DNA from: Gracilibacillus sp. YIM 98692
Lineage (GTDB): Bacteria; Bacillota; Bacilli; Bacillales; Amphibacillaceae
NCBI RefSeq assembly: GCF_010993965.1
Contig: NZ_WIXM01000002.1
Location: 404,734-468,733 of the forward strand
DNA length: 64,000 nt
Direction of reading: 5' to 3'
Shown here in pieces: positions 27,264 to 35,420 of the stretch (positions are counted from its first letter, which is position 1; each line of letters begins with the position of its first letter). The position numbers and the translations under genes are program-made. The notes beneath the pieces are model-generated. The model made no database searches and was not told where the DNA came from. It worked only from the letters and a program-made list of their open reading frames with translations.

Positions 27264-27884
27264 TTAAACGTTTCGGTATAAACCGACAACTTTTCCTAAA
27301 ATGCTGACATTATCATATATTAATGCATCCATTGTCGCATTTTCAGGTTGCAATCGAATATGGTCTTTTTCTTTAAAAAATCTTTTTACTGTTGCTTCAT
27401 CATCCTCCGTCATAGCAACAACAATATCTCCATTTTGAGCCGTATTTTGTTGTTTTACAATGACTTTGTCTCCATGCAGAATTCCTGCTTCAATCATACT
27501 ATCTCCATCAATAACTAAAACAAATAGCTGTTCATCAGAATGTACATCAGTGCTAGGAATTGGAATATATTCCTCAATATTCTCTACAGCCGTAATAGGT
27601 AAACCAGCTGTTACCTTACCTATCACAGGGGCATAGGCGGCTTCTGTTTTAGGAATTTCAATTTCACCATCTTGTGGAAGTACTTCAATTGCTCTTGGTT
27701 TTGTTGGATCTCGGCGAATATATCCTTTTTTTTCGAGCCTTGCTAAGTGTCCGTGCACAGTTGAACTTGATGCTAATCCAACTGCTTGTCCAATTTCTCT
27801 TACGGATGGCGGGTATCCTTTTAGCTCTACCTGTTCCTTAATATACTCCAAAATTTCTACTTGCCTTTTTGATAGATTTGTCAT
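27264..27884 (-). CDS. lexA: SOS repressor LexA
   Basis: A 206-residue repressor. It has an N-terminal winged helix ([36 protein letters not shown]). The self-cleavage site is Ala93-Gly94 (KVTAGLPI), with catalytic Ser129 (DGDSMIEAG) and Lys167 (ATVKRF). ATG 27884 has GAAGGAG upstream and gives the B. subtilis length; the open frame continues upstream without a ribosome site. RecA filaments stimulate its cleavage. It is divergent from a small SOS operon, with two LexA boxes between them. Confidence 0.97.
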   Translation of the reverse strand: MTNLSKRQVEILEYIKEQVELKGYPPSVREIGQAVGLASSSTVHGHLARLEKKGYIRRDPTKPRAIEVLPQDGEIEIPKTEAAYAPVIGKVTAGLPITAVENIEEYIPIPSTDVHSDEQLFVLVIDGDSMIEAGILHGDKVIVKQQNTAQNGDIVVAMTEDDEATVKRFFKEKDHIRLQPENATMDALIYDNVSILGKVVGLYRNV

Positions 27885-27920
27885 GATTTTATCTCCTTCA
27901 GCGTATGTTTTATTACAGGC

Positions 27921-27949
27921 ATTATAGCACATATGGAAAGAATCTACAA
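27921..27949 (-). promoter_or_regulatory. Predicted sigma-A promoter of lexA
   Basis: On the minus strand, TTGTAG (27949-27944), a 17-base spacer and TATAAT (27926-27921). The -35 box overlaps a LexA site, as expected for autoregulation. Confidence 0.65.
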
Positions 27950-27960
27950 ACATTCGTTCG
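27947..27960 (-). promoter_or_regulatory. LexA box (lexA side)
   Basis: On the minus strand CGAACGAATGTTTG matches 13 of 14 positions of CGAACRNRYGTTCG. It overlaps the predicted lexA -35 box. Confidence 0.8.
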
Positions 27961-27969
27961 AATATAAGG

Positions 27970-27997
27970 TTGACAAGAACGAATGTTCGAGTATAAT
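27970..27997 (+). promoter_or_regulatory. Predicted sigma-A promoter of the divergent SOS operon
   Basis: TTGACA (27970-27975) and TATAAT (27992-27997), both consensus, have a 16-base spacer. A LexA box fills the spacer. Confidence 0.75.
27976..27989 (+). promoter_or_regulatory. LexA box (SOS operon side)
   Basis: AGAACGAATGTTCG matches 13 of 14 positions of the LexA consensus and lies exactly between the -35 and -10 boxes, so LexA would block RNA polymerase. Confidence 0.85.
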
Positions 27998-28039
27998 AAA
28001 CAATAGAAATGGGAACAAAAGTTCTGTGGAGGTTTTAAC

Positions 28040-28135
28040 ATGTTGAAAAATCTATCAAAAGTAGATCTTTTTTATTTGTTTTCTTTTATTTCTGCTATTA
28101 TATTTGTATATGTTTCAATGATTAGTATCATGTAG
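28040..28135 (+). CDS. 31-residue single-span membrane peptide in the yneA position (SOS operon)
   Basis: A short frame from ATG 28040, with GGAGG at 28028-28032, to TAG 28133-28135. The peptide begins MLKNLSKVDLFYLF, continues as one hydrophobic helix and ends ISIM. It has a few positive residues at the N-terminus and no extracytoplasmic domain. It is the first gene after a promoter blocked by a LexA box and is followed 18 bases later by yneB. In B. subtilis this place is taken by yneA, an SOS-induced division inhibitor of about 105 residues with one transmembrane helix and a LysM domain. Here only a helix-sized peptide is encoded and no LysM sequence follows in any frame. A division-inhibitor role is an inference from position and topology. 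Confidence 0.7.
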   Translation: MLKNLSKVDLFYLFSFISAIIFVYVSMISIM

Positions 28136-28822
<687 letters not shown>

Positions 28823-28823
28823 A

Positions 28824-28860
28824 GTGAGGTATACAAATAGAATGTATGCCTCTTTTTTAT
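28824..28860 (+). terminator. Terminator after yneB
   Basis: GAGGTATACA pairs with TGTATGCCTC, followed by TTTTTTATT. Some transcripts may read through into ynzC. Confidence 0.8.
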
Positions 28861-28888
28861 TGATCTTAAAATAGAGGGGAGCGTTTCA

Positions 28889-29113
28889 ATGCTTTCTAAG
28901 GAAAAGATAGCTCGTATCAACGAACTGGCTAACAAGTCAAAAAAAGAAGGATTAAGTAAGGAAGAGCAAAAAGAACAACAAGAACTGAGAGAAGCTTATC
29001 TAAAAAATGTAAGAAAATCTTTTAAAAACCACATGAAAGGCATGACCGTTGTTGATCCGAATGGGAACGACGTTACGCCTGAAAAATTAAAAAAACTGAA
29101 ACAAAAAAAATAA
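28889..29113 (+). CDS. ynzC: DUF896 / UPF0291 protein YnzC
   Basis: A 74-residue highly charged helical protein of the YnzC family (KIARINELANKSKKEGLS, EEQKEQQELREAYLK). In B. subtilis it belongs to the SOS operon with yneA and yneB; its molecular function is not known. The B. subtilis structure is a helical hairpin with a flexible C-terminus, consistent with this sequence. Here a terminator lies between yneB and ynzC, so it may be only partly co-regulated. AGAGGGGAG precedes ATG 28889. Confidence 0.9.
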   Translation: MLSKEKIARINELANKSKKEGLSKEEQKEQQELREAYLKNVRKSFKNHMKGMTVVDPNGNDVTPEKLKKLKQKK

Positions 29114-29119
29114 ACGATT

Positions 29120-29155
29120 GCCTTCAGAAGCAAATCCATCTTCTGAAGGTGCTTT
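29120..29155 (+). terminator. Probable terminator after ynzC
   Basis: CCTTCAGAAG pairs with CTTCTGAAGG; the tail (TGCTTT) is only moderately T-rich. Confidence 0.6.
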
Positions 29156-29300
29156 AACTCCGTTCAAACATGCTTTATCCATAAAAATATTGAAAATATG
29201 CTCTTTTTTAATATGAGATACTTGTCTAATATTGAATTTCGTTATAGGATTATAAATGTGCGTACATATATTGTATATCGAAAGGAGAAAGAATAGAATT

Positions 29301-31301
29301 ATGTCAAATCAAACAGAACAATTGTCTATAAACACGATTCGTACGTTGTCTATAGACGCAATTGAAAAAGCAAATTCTGGTCACCCGGGGTTACCGATGG
29401 GTGCTGCTCCAATGGCGTATACATTGTGGACAAAGTATATGGATCACAATCCAAAAAGCTCTAAGTGGTTTAACCGTGATCGTTTTGTTCTATCTGCTGG
29501 CCATGGATCTATGTTGTTATACAGCCTATTACACTTGTCTGGCTATAATGTAACCATTGATGACTTGAAAGAGTTTCGTCAATTAGATTCTAAAACACCT
29601 GGACACCCAGAAGTACACCATACTGATGGTGTGGAAGCAACGACTGGTCCATTAGGCCAAGGGATTGCAATGAGTGTTGGTAAAGCAATGGCTGAAAAAC
29701 ATCTATCTGCAAAATATAATAAAGATGACTTTAACGTTGTTGACCATTATACTTTTGCCATTGTAAGTGATGGAGATCTCATGGAAGGGATTTCTCATGA
29801 ATCAGCTTCTCTTGCTGGTCACCTAAAATTGGGTAAGCTTATAGCATTGTATGATTCTAACGACATTTCATTAGATGGTGATTTAAACAAATCATTTTCT
29901 GAAGATGTAGAAGGTCGCTTTAAGGCTTATGGATGGCAAGTTATTCGTGTGGAAGATGGAAATGACACAGAAGCTATCTCAAAAGCTCTTGAGGAAGCAA
30001 AAGCAAACACAGAACAACCAACACTTATCGAAGTGAAAACAGTTATTGGTTACGGTTCACCTAATAAATCTGCATCTGCTGCATCACATGGTGCACCACT
30101 AGGTGAAGATGAAGTGACGTTAACGAAGGAATTTTATGAATGGGAACATGAGCCATTCCATGTACCAGAAGAAGTTTATCAGGACTTTGAAACAAAAATC
30201 GTAAAAGATGGACAAGAAAAGGAACAAAAATGGAATGAATTGTTTGAATCTTATAAAAATGCCTATCCAGAATTGGGTAATGAATTAGATAGTGCTATTA
30301 AAGGTGAACTGCCTGAAAAATGGGACGCAGACCTTCCAACATTTGAAGCAGGAAAAGATGAATTAGCAACACGTGCTTCTTCCGGAGAAGTACTAAATGC
30401 TCTTGCTAAATCTGTTCCAACATTATTTGGTGGAAGTGCAGACCTTGCTGGTTCTAATAAAACAAACTTAAAAGACTTCGGAGACTTCTCTAGCGAGTCA
30501 CCAGAGCAACGCAACATTTGGTTCGGTGTACGTGAATTCGCAATGGCAGCTGCACTTAATGGTATGGCGCTTCACGGCGGACTTAAAGTATTTGGCGGAA
30601 CATTCTTCGTATTCAGCGATTACTTGCGTCCTGCTGTAAGATTGTCTGCTATTCAAAATGCGCCTGTAACTTATGTATTAACACATGATTCCATTGCTGT
30701 AGGTGAAGATGGTCCAACACACGAACCAGTAGAACAATTGGCTGCATTTAGAGCAATGCCAAATCTTTCTGTAATTCGTCCGGCAGATGGAAATGAAGTA
30801 CAAGCAGCTTGGCGTTTAGCAATAGAGTCTACATCTCAACCAACTGCACTTGTTTTAACACGTCAAGGCCTTCCAACTCTTGAAGGAACAGCTGAAAAAG
30901 CATACGAAGGTGTGAAAAAAGGCGGCTACGTAGTTAGTCCAGCTTCTAAAGAAACACCTGATGCGATTTTAATTGCTACAGGTTCTGAAGTTCAACTGGC
31001 TGTTAAAGCACAAGCGGAACTAAAAGAACAAGGTAAAGATGTAAGTGTTGTAAGTATTCCATCGTGGGATCGCTTTGATGCACAAGATGCATCATATAAA
31101 GAATCTGTACTGCCTAGAAGTGTAACCAAGCGCTTAGGTATTGAGATGGCTTCTTCCTTAGGCTGGGAGCGTTACGTAGGTATCGAAGGATCTGTTCTTG
31201 CTATCGATAGCTTTGGTGCTTCTGGAAATGGTGGAAAGATTGTAGAAGAGTATGGTTTCACAGTAGATAATGTAGTTAAACATGTGAACGAATTATTCTA
31301 A
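29301..31301 (+). CDS. tkt: Transketolase
   Basis: A 666-residue thiamine-diphosphate enzyme of the pentose phosphate pathway, transferring two-carbon units between sugar phosphates. Seen: [18 protein letters not shown], the cofactor-binding SDGDLMEG with a downstream Asn, the pyrimidine-domain glutamate in [15 protein letters not shown], and [22 protein letters not shown] 29301 follows AAAGGAGAAAG; the longer open frame upstream has no site and the chosen length equals that of B. subtilis. sirA, which follows tkt in B. subtilis, is missing. Confidence 0.96.
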   Translation: MSNQTEQLSINTIRTLSIDAIEKANSGHPGLPMGAAPMAYTLWTKYMDHNPKSSKWFNRDRFVLSAGHGSMLLYSLLHLSGYNVTIDDLKEFRQLDSKTPGHPEVHHTDGVEATTGPLGQGIAMSVGKAMAEKHLSAKYNKDDFNVVDHYTFAIVSDGDLMEGISHESASLAGHLKLGKLIALYDSNDISLDGDLNKSFSEDVEGRFKAYGWQVIRVEDGNDTEAISKALEEAKANTEQPTLIEVKTVIGYGSPNKSASAASHGAPLGEDEVTLTKEFYEWEHEPFHVPEEVYQDFETKIVKDGQEKEQKWNELFESYKNAYPELGNELDSAIKGELPEKWDADLPTFEAGKDELATRASSGEVLNALAKSVPTLFGGSADLAGSNKTNLKDFGDFSSESPEQRNIWFGVREFAMAAALNGMALHGGLKVFGGTFFVFSDYLRPAVRLSAIQNAPVTYVLTHDSIAVGEDGPTHEPVEQLAAFRAMPNLSVIRPADGNEVQAAWRLAIESTSQPTALVLTRQGLPTLEGTAEKAYEGVKKGGYVVSPASKETPDAILIATGSEVQLAVKAQAELKEQGKDVSVVSIPSWDRFDAQDASYKESVLPRSVTKRLGIEMASSLGWERYVGIEGSVLAIDSFGASGNGGKIVEEYGFTVDNVVKHVNELF

Positions 31302-31321
31302 ATTTTTATGTAGACATTTTT

Positions 31322-31358
31322 AAAGAAAATCCTTAGCCATGCTAAGGATTTTCTTTTA
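31322..31358 (+). terminator. Terminator after tkt
   Basis: AAAGAAAATCCTTAGC pairs with GCTAAGGATTTTCTTT around a three-base loop. Confidence 0.9.
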
Positions 31359-31439
31359 TAAATAAAGGACAACTGCTTGTATTATAGAAGGACTTTTACT
31401 ATACTATACGAGAGACAGAATGAAGGAGGAAGGGTTAGT

Positions 31440-31664
31440 ATGGGTACACTATGGGTCATACTGATCGCGGTTGCTGCATTATTAATAGGTGTAGCACTTG
31501 GTTTTTTTATCGCGAGAAAGTATATGATGAATTATTTAAAGAAAAACCCACCAATTAATGAACAAATGTTAAGAACAATGATGATGCAGATGGGACAAAA
31601 GCCATCGCAGAAAAAAATCAAACAAATGATGCGTGCGATGAATAATCAAATGGATAATAAATAA
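31440..31664 (+). CDS. yneF: UPF0154 membrane protein YneF
   Basis: A 74-residue protein with one N-terminal transmembrane helix (about residues 4-26, [18 protein letters not shown]) and a basic, Met- and Gln-rich cytoplasmic tail ([20 protein letters not shown]). It belongs to the UPF0154/YneF family of Firmicutes, of unknown function. AAGGAGGAAGGG precedes ATG 31440. The open frame begins further upstream, but only this start has a site and the family's length. Confidence 0.9.
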   Translation: MGTLWVILIAVAALLIGVALGFFIARKYMMNYLKKNPPINEQMLRTMMMQMGQKPSQKKIKQMMRAMNNQMDNK

Positions 31665-31692
31665 CACGTATTGTAACATAATTGTCGAAATA

Positions 31693-31723
31693 GAATCCTT
31701 GCTATCCAAAAGCAAGGGTTTTA
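31693..31723 (+). terminator. Terminator after yneF
   Basis: ATCCTTGCT pairs with AGCAAGGGT, followed by TTTATC. Confidence 0.7.
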
Positions 31724-31764
31724 TCATATTATTAGAGAGATTACATTATGTTGGAGTGACCACC

Positions 31765-32469
31765 ATGTCAGAATTGAACTTTTTTATAGCCTTCGGAGCC
31801 GGTTTCTTATCCTTTATCTCCCCATGTGTACTGCCGCTCTACCCAGCTTTTTTATCCTATATAACTGGAATGAGTGTAAGCGAAATTAAAGAAGAGCAAG
31901 GCATGTTTAATTATAAAAGTATTATACATACAACCTGTTTCTTAATCGGTTTCTCGAGTATATTTATATTATTAGGCTTTGCCACAAGCTTTATTGGAGA
32001 ATTTTTATTTCGATGGGACGATCTGATCAGACAGGTGGGGGCTATACTGATCATTTTCTTTGGACTTGTCATTATCGGTGTGTTTAATTTTTCATTCTTA
32101 CAAAAAGAAAAGAAAGTTCAATTAAAAAATCGTCCAGCAGGCTTTTTAGGGTCCTTTTTCATTGGAATGGCTTTTTCATTGGGCTGGACTCCTTGCACTG
32201 GACCTATATTAATGGCTGTCATTTCACTTGCTGCTACCGATACGGAAGCAGGCGTTTTATTAATGAGTGGCTATGCACTTGGCTTTTCGGTGCCTTTTAT
32301 TATTTTAGCGTTCTTTATTGGGAAAATGAATTGGATTAAAAGAAATTCGCAGAAACTTGTGAAAATAGGCGGCTATGTCATGGTTTTTATGGGCTTTTTC
32401 TTATTTTTTGACCTCATGACAAAGCTAACCTCATACTTAGCCACCTTTTTCAATTTTAAGGGATTTTAA
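31765..32469 (+). CDS. ccdA: Cytochrome c biogenesis protein CcdA
   Basis: A 234-residue polytopic membrane protein of the DsbD/CcdA family with six hydrophobic helices. The two redox cysteines are in SPCVLPLYP (Cys21) and GWTPCTGPIL (about 143). CcdA passes reducing power across the membrane to extracytoplasmic thioredoxin-like proteins for cytochrome c maturation and spore cortex steps. ATG 31765 (after TTGGAGTGACCACC) is chosen over the upstream frame start because it places the first helix at the N-terminus. It is followed by an MrpB-like gene and ccdC, whereas in B. subtilis yneI lies between ccdA and ccdC. Confidence 0.94.
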   Translation: MSELNFFIAFGAGFLSFISPCVLPLYPAFLSYITGMSVSEIKEEQGMFNYKSIIHTTCFLIGFSSIFILLGFATSFIGEFLFRWDDLIRQVGAILIIFFGLVIIGVFNFSFLQKEKKVQLKNRPAGFLGSFFIGMAFSLGWTPCTGPILMAVISLAATDTEAGVLLMSGYALGFSVPFIILAFFIGKMNWIKRNSQKLVKIGGYVMVFMGFFLFFDLMTKLTSYLATFFNFKGF

Positions 32470-32515
32470 GTAAAAATGAGAAGAAACTATTGTTGAACAT
32501 GGAGGGTAGTAATAA

Positions 32516-32941
32516 ATGGTGAAAAGTAATGATTTAATTTTACGCACAATGACTGTTTTAATTGCGTTTATTTTGTTTGGATTTTCTGTCTACTTATTTC
32601 TAGCAGGACATAATGCTCCAGGTGGTGGTTTTATTGGTGGATTAATGACATCTGCTGCTATTTTACTGATGTATATGGCATATGGATATGAAGCAGTTAA
32701 CAAAGTATTACCTATTAATTATCGAAGTCTAATCTCTATTGGGTTGCTTGTAGCTGTTTTGACAGGTGTTGGTTCATTTGTTTTTGGTCAACCTTTTTTA
32801 AGTCAGACATTTGATTATTTTTATCTTCCTATATTGGGGAAGACAGAGTTAGCAACAGCGTTGTTATTTGATGTAGGTGTTTACCTTACCGTTATTGGCG
32901 TTACACTAACTATAATACTCTCTATTTCAGAAGATAGATAA
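32516..32941 (+). CDS. Orphan MnhB/MrpB-like subunit of a Na+/H+ antiporter
   Basis: A 141-residue membrane protein with four predicted helices, clearly of the MnhB/MrpB family. Diagnostic stretches are SVYLFLAGHNAPGGGFIGGL, LTGVGSFVFGQPFLSQTF and LPILGKTELATALLFDVGVY. MrpB normally works only within the seven-subunit Mrp sodium/proton antiporter, encoded by mrpA-G. Here no other mrp gene is adjacent; it sits between ccdA and ccdC in the place of yneI. It may supply a paralogous subunit to an Mrp complex encoded elsewhere or have a separate role. AGGAGG-like GGAGGG lies before ATG 32516. All family glycines appear intact. Confidence 0.88.
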   Translation: MVKSNDLILRTMTVLIAFILFGFSVYLFLAGHNAPGGGFIGGLMTSAAILLMYMAYGYEAVNKVLPINYRSLISIGLLVAVLTGVGSFVFGQPFLSQTFDYFYLPILGKTELATALLFDVGVYLTVIGVTLTIILSISEDR

Positions 32942-32975
32942 GTAAACATGCGCATCCTGGAAATGAGATGATATA

Positions 32976-33443
32976 ATGTGGTGGATCGTATTAAGTACTT
33001 TATTCGCAATAATAATGGCTGTCTTTATGATCATTTTCCGGCTTAAACAATCAAAGAAGCCAACTAACTTAAAAAAAATAATTTTACCTCCCATTTTTAT
33101 GAGTTCAGGAGCACTAATGTTTGCTTTTCCTATATTCCGTATACCTTGGCCCCAAGCATTTGAATCTTTATTATTAGGGGCCTTATTTTCACTGTTACTT
33201 CTTAAAGCAACAAGATTTGAAGTCAAAGATAAGTGCATTTATATCGTTCCAACTAAATTGTTTCTATTCATATTTATCAGTCTCCTTATTATTCGCATTT
33301 CGCTGAAAGTGGTGTTTGGAAGTATGATAAGCCTAGGAGAAACAGCAGGAGTGTTTTTTTTACTAGCATTTGGGATGATTCTAAACTGGAGAGTTATGCT
33401 TTTGATCAAATACTATAAAACAAAAAAGTCGTTACATATATAG
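32976..33443 (+). CDS. ccdC: CcdC-family membrane protein (YneJ)
   Basis: A 155-residue protein with about five hydrophobic segments of the CcdC/DUF1453 family. Recognisable elements are the N-terminal helix followed by FRLKQSKKP, PPIFMSSGALMFAFP and the ISLGETAGVFFLLAFGM region. In B. subtilis ccdC lies two genes after ccdA; it is not itself essential for cytochrome c formation and its role is unclear. The start ATG 32976 has a weak site (GGAAATGAG). Confidence 0.86.
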   Translation: MWWIVLSTLFAIIMAVFMIIFRLKQSKKPTNLKKIILPPIFMSSGALMFAFPIFRIPWPQAFESLLLGALFSLLLLKATRFEVKDKCIYIVPTKLFLFIFISLLIIRISLKVVFGSMISLGETAGVFFLLAFGMILNWRVMLLIKYYKTKKSLHI

Positions 33444-33504
33444 AAAAATACGCTGCCAACACGTTTACTTTACTGTTTTGTGTTTTTGGCAGCGTATTTT
33501 TTAT
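33444..33504. terminator. Bidirectional terminator between ccdC and yneK
   Basis: AAAATACGCTGCCA pairs with TGGCAGCGTATTTT; the loop is about 33 bases and contains the 3' end of yneK. T runs follow on both strands, so it can serve both convergent genes. Confidence 0.75.
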
Positions 33505-33949
33505 TACTGTACTCGCTAGGGGCGTATTGGAACAAATCTTCGTACAAAGAAATATCTATATTTTTTTCTTGTAATTTCTTTCGTAAAAATTTATGATCTC
33601 TTTTTGGAGTTGCTAATATATACCCTTGAATAAGCGTTTCCTGTGTGATGGAAGTTGCATTATTTTGTAGAGCGATTTTCCCAATTTTGCTTGCGATCTT
33701 TTGCCTAGCAACATCTCGAAACAGTTCTGGTACCGGAGACACTAGCTCTTCTAATAAATCTTTTTCTGGCTGTTTCCATAAATGTTTGGATTTACTGATA
33801 TAATATTTTTCCCAATCAAGATCTGATTTTCCATCATTTTTCGGGAGACTTTTTAAAAATTTCCGAAACATAAAATAACCGCCGATCGCCATTAGACCAG
33901 CTAGGACAAAAGTCCATATGACAATAAATATTGCAAATTCAAACGACAT
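33470..33949 (-). CDS. yneK: DUF2621 membrane-anchored protein YneK
   Basis: A 159-residue protein with an N-terminal transmembrane helix (about residues 4-28, FAIFIVIWTFVLAGLMAIGG), a basic linker and a charged cytoplasmic domain (DLDWEKYYISKSKHLW, PVPELFRDVARQKIA). It resembles B. subtilis YneK (DUF2621), found in the same neighbourhood; its function is unknown. ATG 33949 is preferred, six bases after GGTG; a GTG three codons earlier is possible. It is transcribed against ccdC and divergently from the kinase gene. Confidence 0.82.
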   Translation of the reverse strand: MSFEFAIFIVIWTFVLAGLMAIGGYFMFRKFLKSLPKNDGKSDLDWEKYYISKSKHLWKQPEKDLLEELVSPVPELFRDVARQKIASKIGKIALQNNATSITQETLIQGYILATPKRDHKFLRKKLQEKNIDISLYEDLFQYAPSEYSNKKYAAKNTKQ

Positions 33950-34157
33950 AAGTTTCACCTACCATTTTGAAGATAAATGATTATTACTATTCAAGAACAT
34001 TTTAATTTTCTGAAAAGTATAGTAATATAGCAATGAATCATTTTCTAGGCATCATATTACATTTTTCACATATAATTTACTAGATCGTTGATATTATAGC
34101 ATGATTAGACGCTTTTTTAAAATTGAGAGTTAAATAAAGGCAGTAGGGGGGAAGGAT

Positions 34158-35255
34158 TTGTTGAATCAAACGGAATCAAATAATAACATAACTTATGAAA
34201 ATCTAAAAAAGGAAATGAACCTTTCTAATTTTCCTGACTATATGTTACATTTAATTGAGAATAATGGCTTTGATCTAATTACTATAATTGATTTATACGG
34301 TCGTATGGAATATATATCTAAATCTGTAGAGCGTATTCTTGGCTATGGCAAGGAACAATTAACAGGAAAATATGCATGGCGTTACATCTTACCAGAAGAT
34401 CAAGATTATCTAAAAAACTATTTTAACTTGGAACAACGTAATGCACAGAAGTATTATTTACATATTCGAAATCAAATCGGGAAGTATATTATTTTTGAAA
34501 CAGTTCTATTTACTGTTGAATGGCCGGATGGTAAAAAGCGGATTCTAGCGATTGCCAGAGATATTTCAGATAAGAAACAAGCAGAAGAAATGCTTATCCG
34601 ATCTGAGAAAATGTCGATAGCTGGTCAATTGGCAGCAGGTATTGCACATGAGATAAGAAATCCTTTAACTTCTTTAAAAGGTTTTGTTCAATTGTTACAG
34701 GCTGGCATTAGCAGTAAAGAAGAATACTATAAGATTATGATTGATGAGATAGAAAAAATTAATACGATGACATCTGAGTTATTATTTATTTCGAAACCAA
34801 TGACAGATGAGAAAAAAGAAGAAAATGTTCAAGAGATGTTGAATGACGTTATAACATTATTAAAAACACAAGCGAACTTATATAATATTGATTTAAATTT
34901 TCAAATGGATGATAACACGGAAGTATATTGTGATAAATCACAGGTAAAGCAAGTATTTATTAATCTTATTAAAAATGCAATTGAAGAAATGTCAGATGGT
35001 GGAGAAATTATTATTAAATTAGAAAGGAATCATTCCTGGTGTATCGTATCTATCATTGATCAAGGTCCTGGTATTCCGAAGCATGTAATCCATAAATTAA
35101 AAGAACCTTTTTTTACAACAAAGAAAAATGGGACAGGATTAGGATTAATGATTTCTAACCAAATCATCGAAAATCATCATGGGCATTTGAATATTCAATC
35201 AGAAGAAGGGGAGGGCAGTACATTTAGTATCTACCTTCCTATACATTCTTCATGA
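34158..35255 (+). CDS. PAS-domain sensor histidine kinase (sporulation-kinase type)
   Basis: A 365-residue soluble kinase. One PAS domain (about 38-140: DLYGRMEYISKSVERILGY, WRYILPEDQDYL, AIARDISDKKQAEEM) is followed by a HisKA dimerisation domain. The phospho-acceptor His lies at about 164 in GIAHEIRNPLTSLKGFVQLL. The HATPase domain shows IKNAIEEM, DQGPGIP and GTGLGL. No membrane segment is seen. The PAS-HisKA arrangement and the H-box match Bacillus KinA/KinE-type kinases that feed the Spo0A phosphorelay. No response regulator is adjacent, consistent with an orphan kinase. The start is TTG 34158 after a GGGGGGAAGG site. Which Kin it corresponds to is not clear. Confidence 0.87.
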   Translation: MLNQTESNNNITYENLKKEMNLSNFPDYMLHLIENNGFDLITIIDLYGRMEYISKSVERILGYGKEQLTGKYAWRYILPEDQDYLKNYFNLEQRNAQKYYLHIRNQIGKYIIFETVLFTVEWPDGKKRILAIARDISDKKQAEEMLIRSEKMSIAGQLAAGIAHEIRNPLTSLKGFVQLLQAGISSKEEYYKIMIDEIEKINTMTSELLFISKPMTDEKKEENVQEMLNDVITLLKTQANLYNIDLNFQMDDNTEVYCDKSQVKQVFINLIKNAIEEMSDGGEIIIKLERNHSWCIVSIIDQGPGIPKHVIHKLKEPFFTTKKNGTGLGLMISNQIIENHHGHLNIQSEEGEGSTFSIYLPIHSS

Positions 35256-35336
35256 CTATCAATCGACTGAAAGCAATGTAGGAAAAACTCGAAATTTTTC
35301 AGTTGAAACATTTTACTTATAAACCGATTTCATTTA

Positions 35337-35359
35337 AAATAGTACTGTATGTACTATTT
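35337..35359. promoter_or_regulatory. Palindromic operator candidate upstream of aconitase
   Basis: AAATAGTAC and GTACTATTT form a perfect inverted repeat with a five-base spacer, about 60 bases before the aconitase start and outside any terminator context. The cognate protein is unknown; the site does not look like a CcpC or CodY site. Confidence 0.4.
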
Positions 35360-35420
35360 ACATAGTATTTTAATAGAAAAAAGATTCATTTTTTATCTTT
35401 GAAGGGGGTAACGAAGCAGG

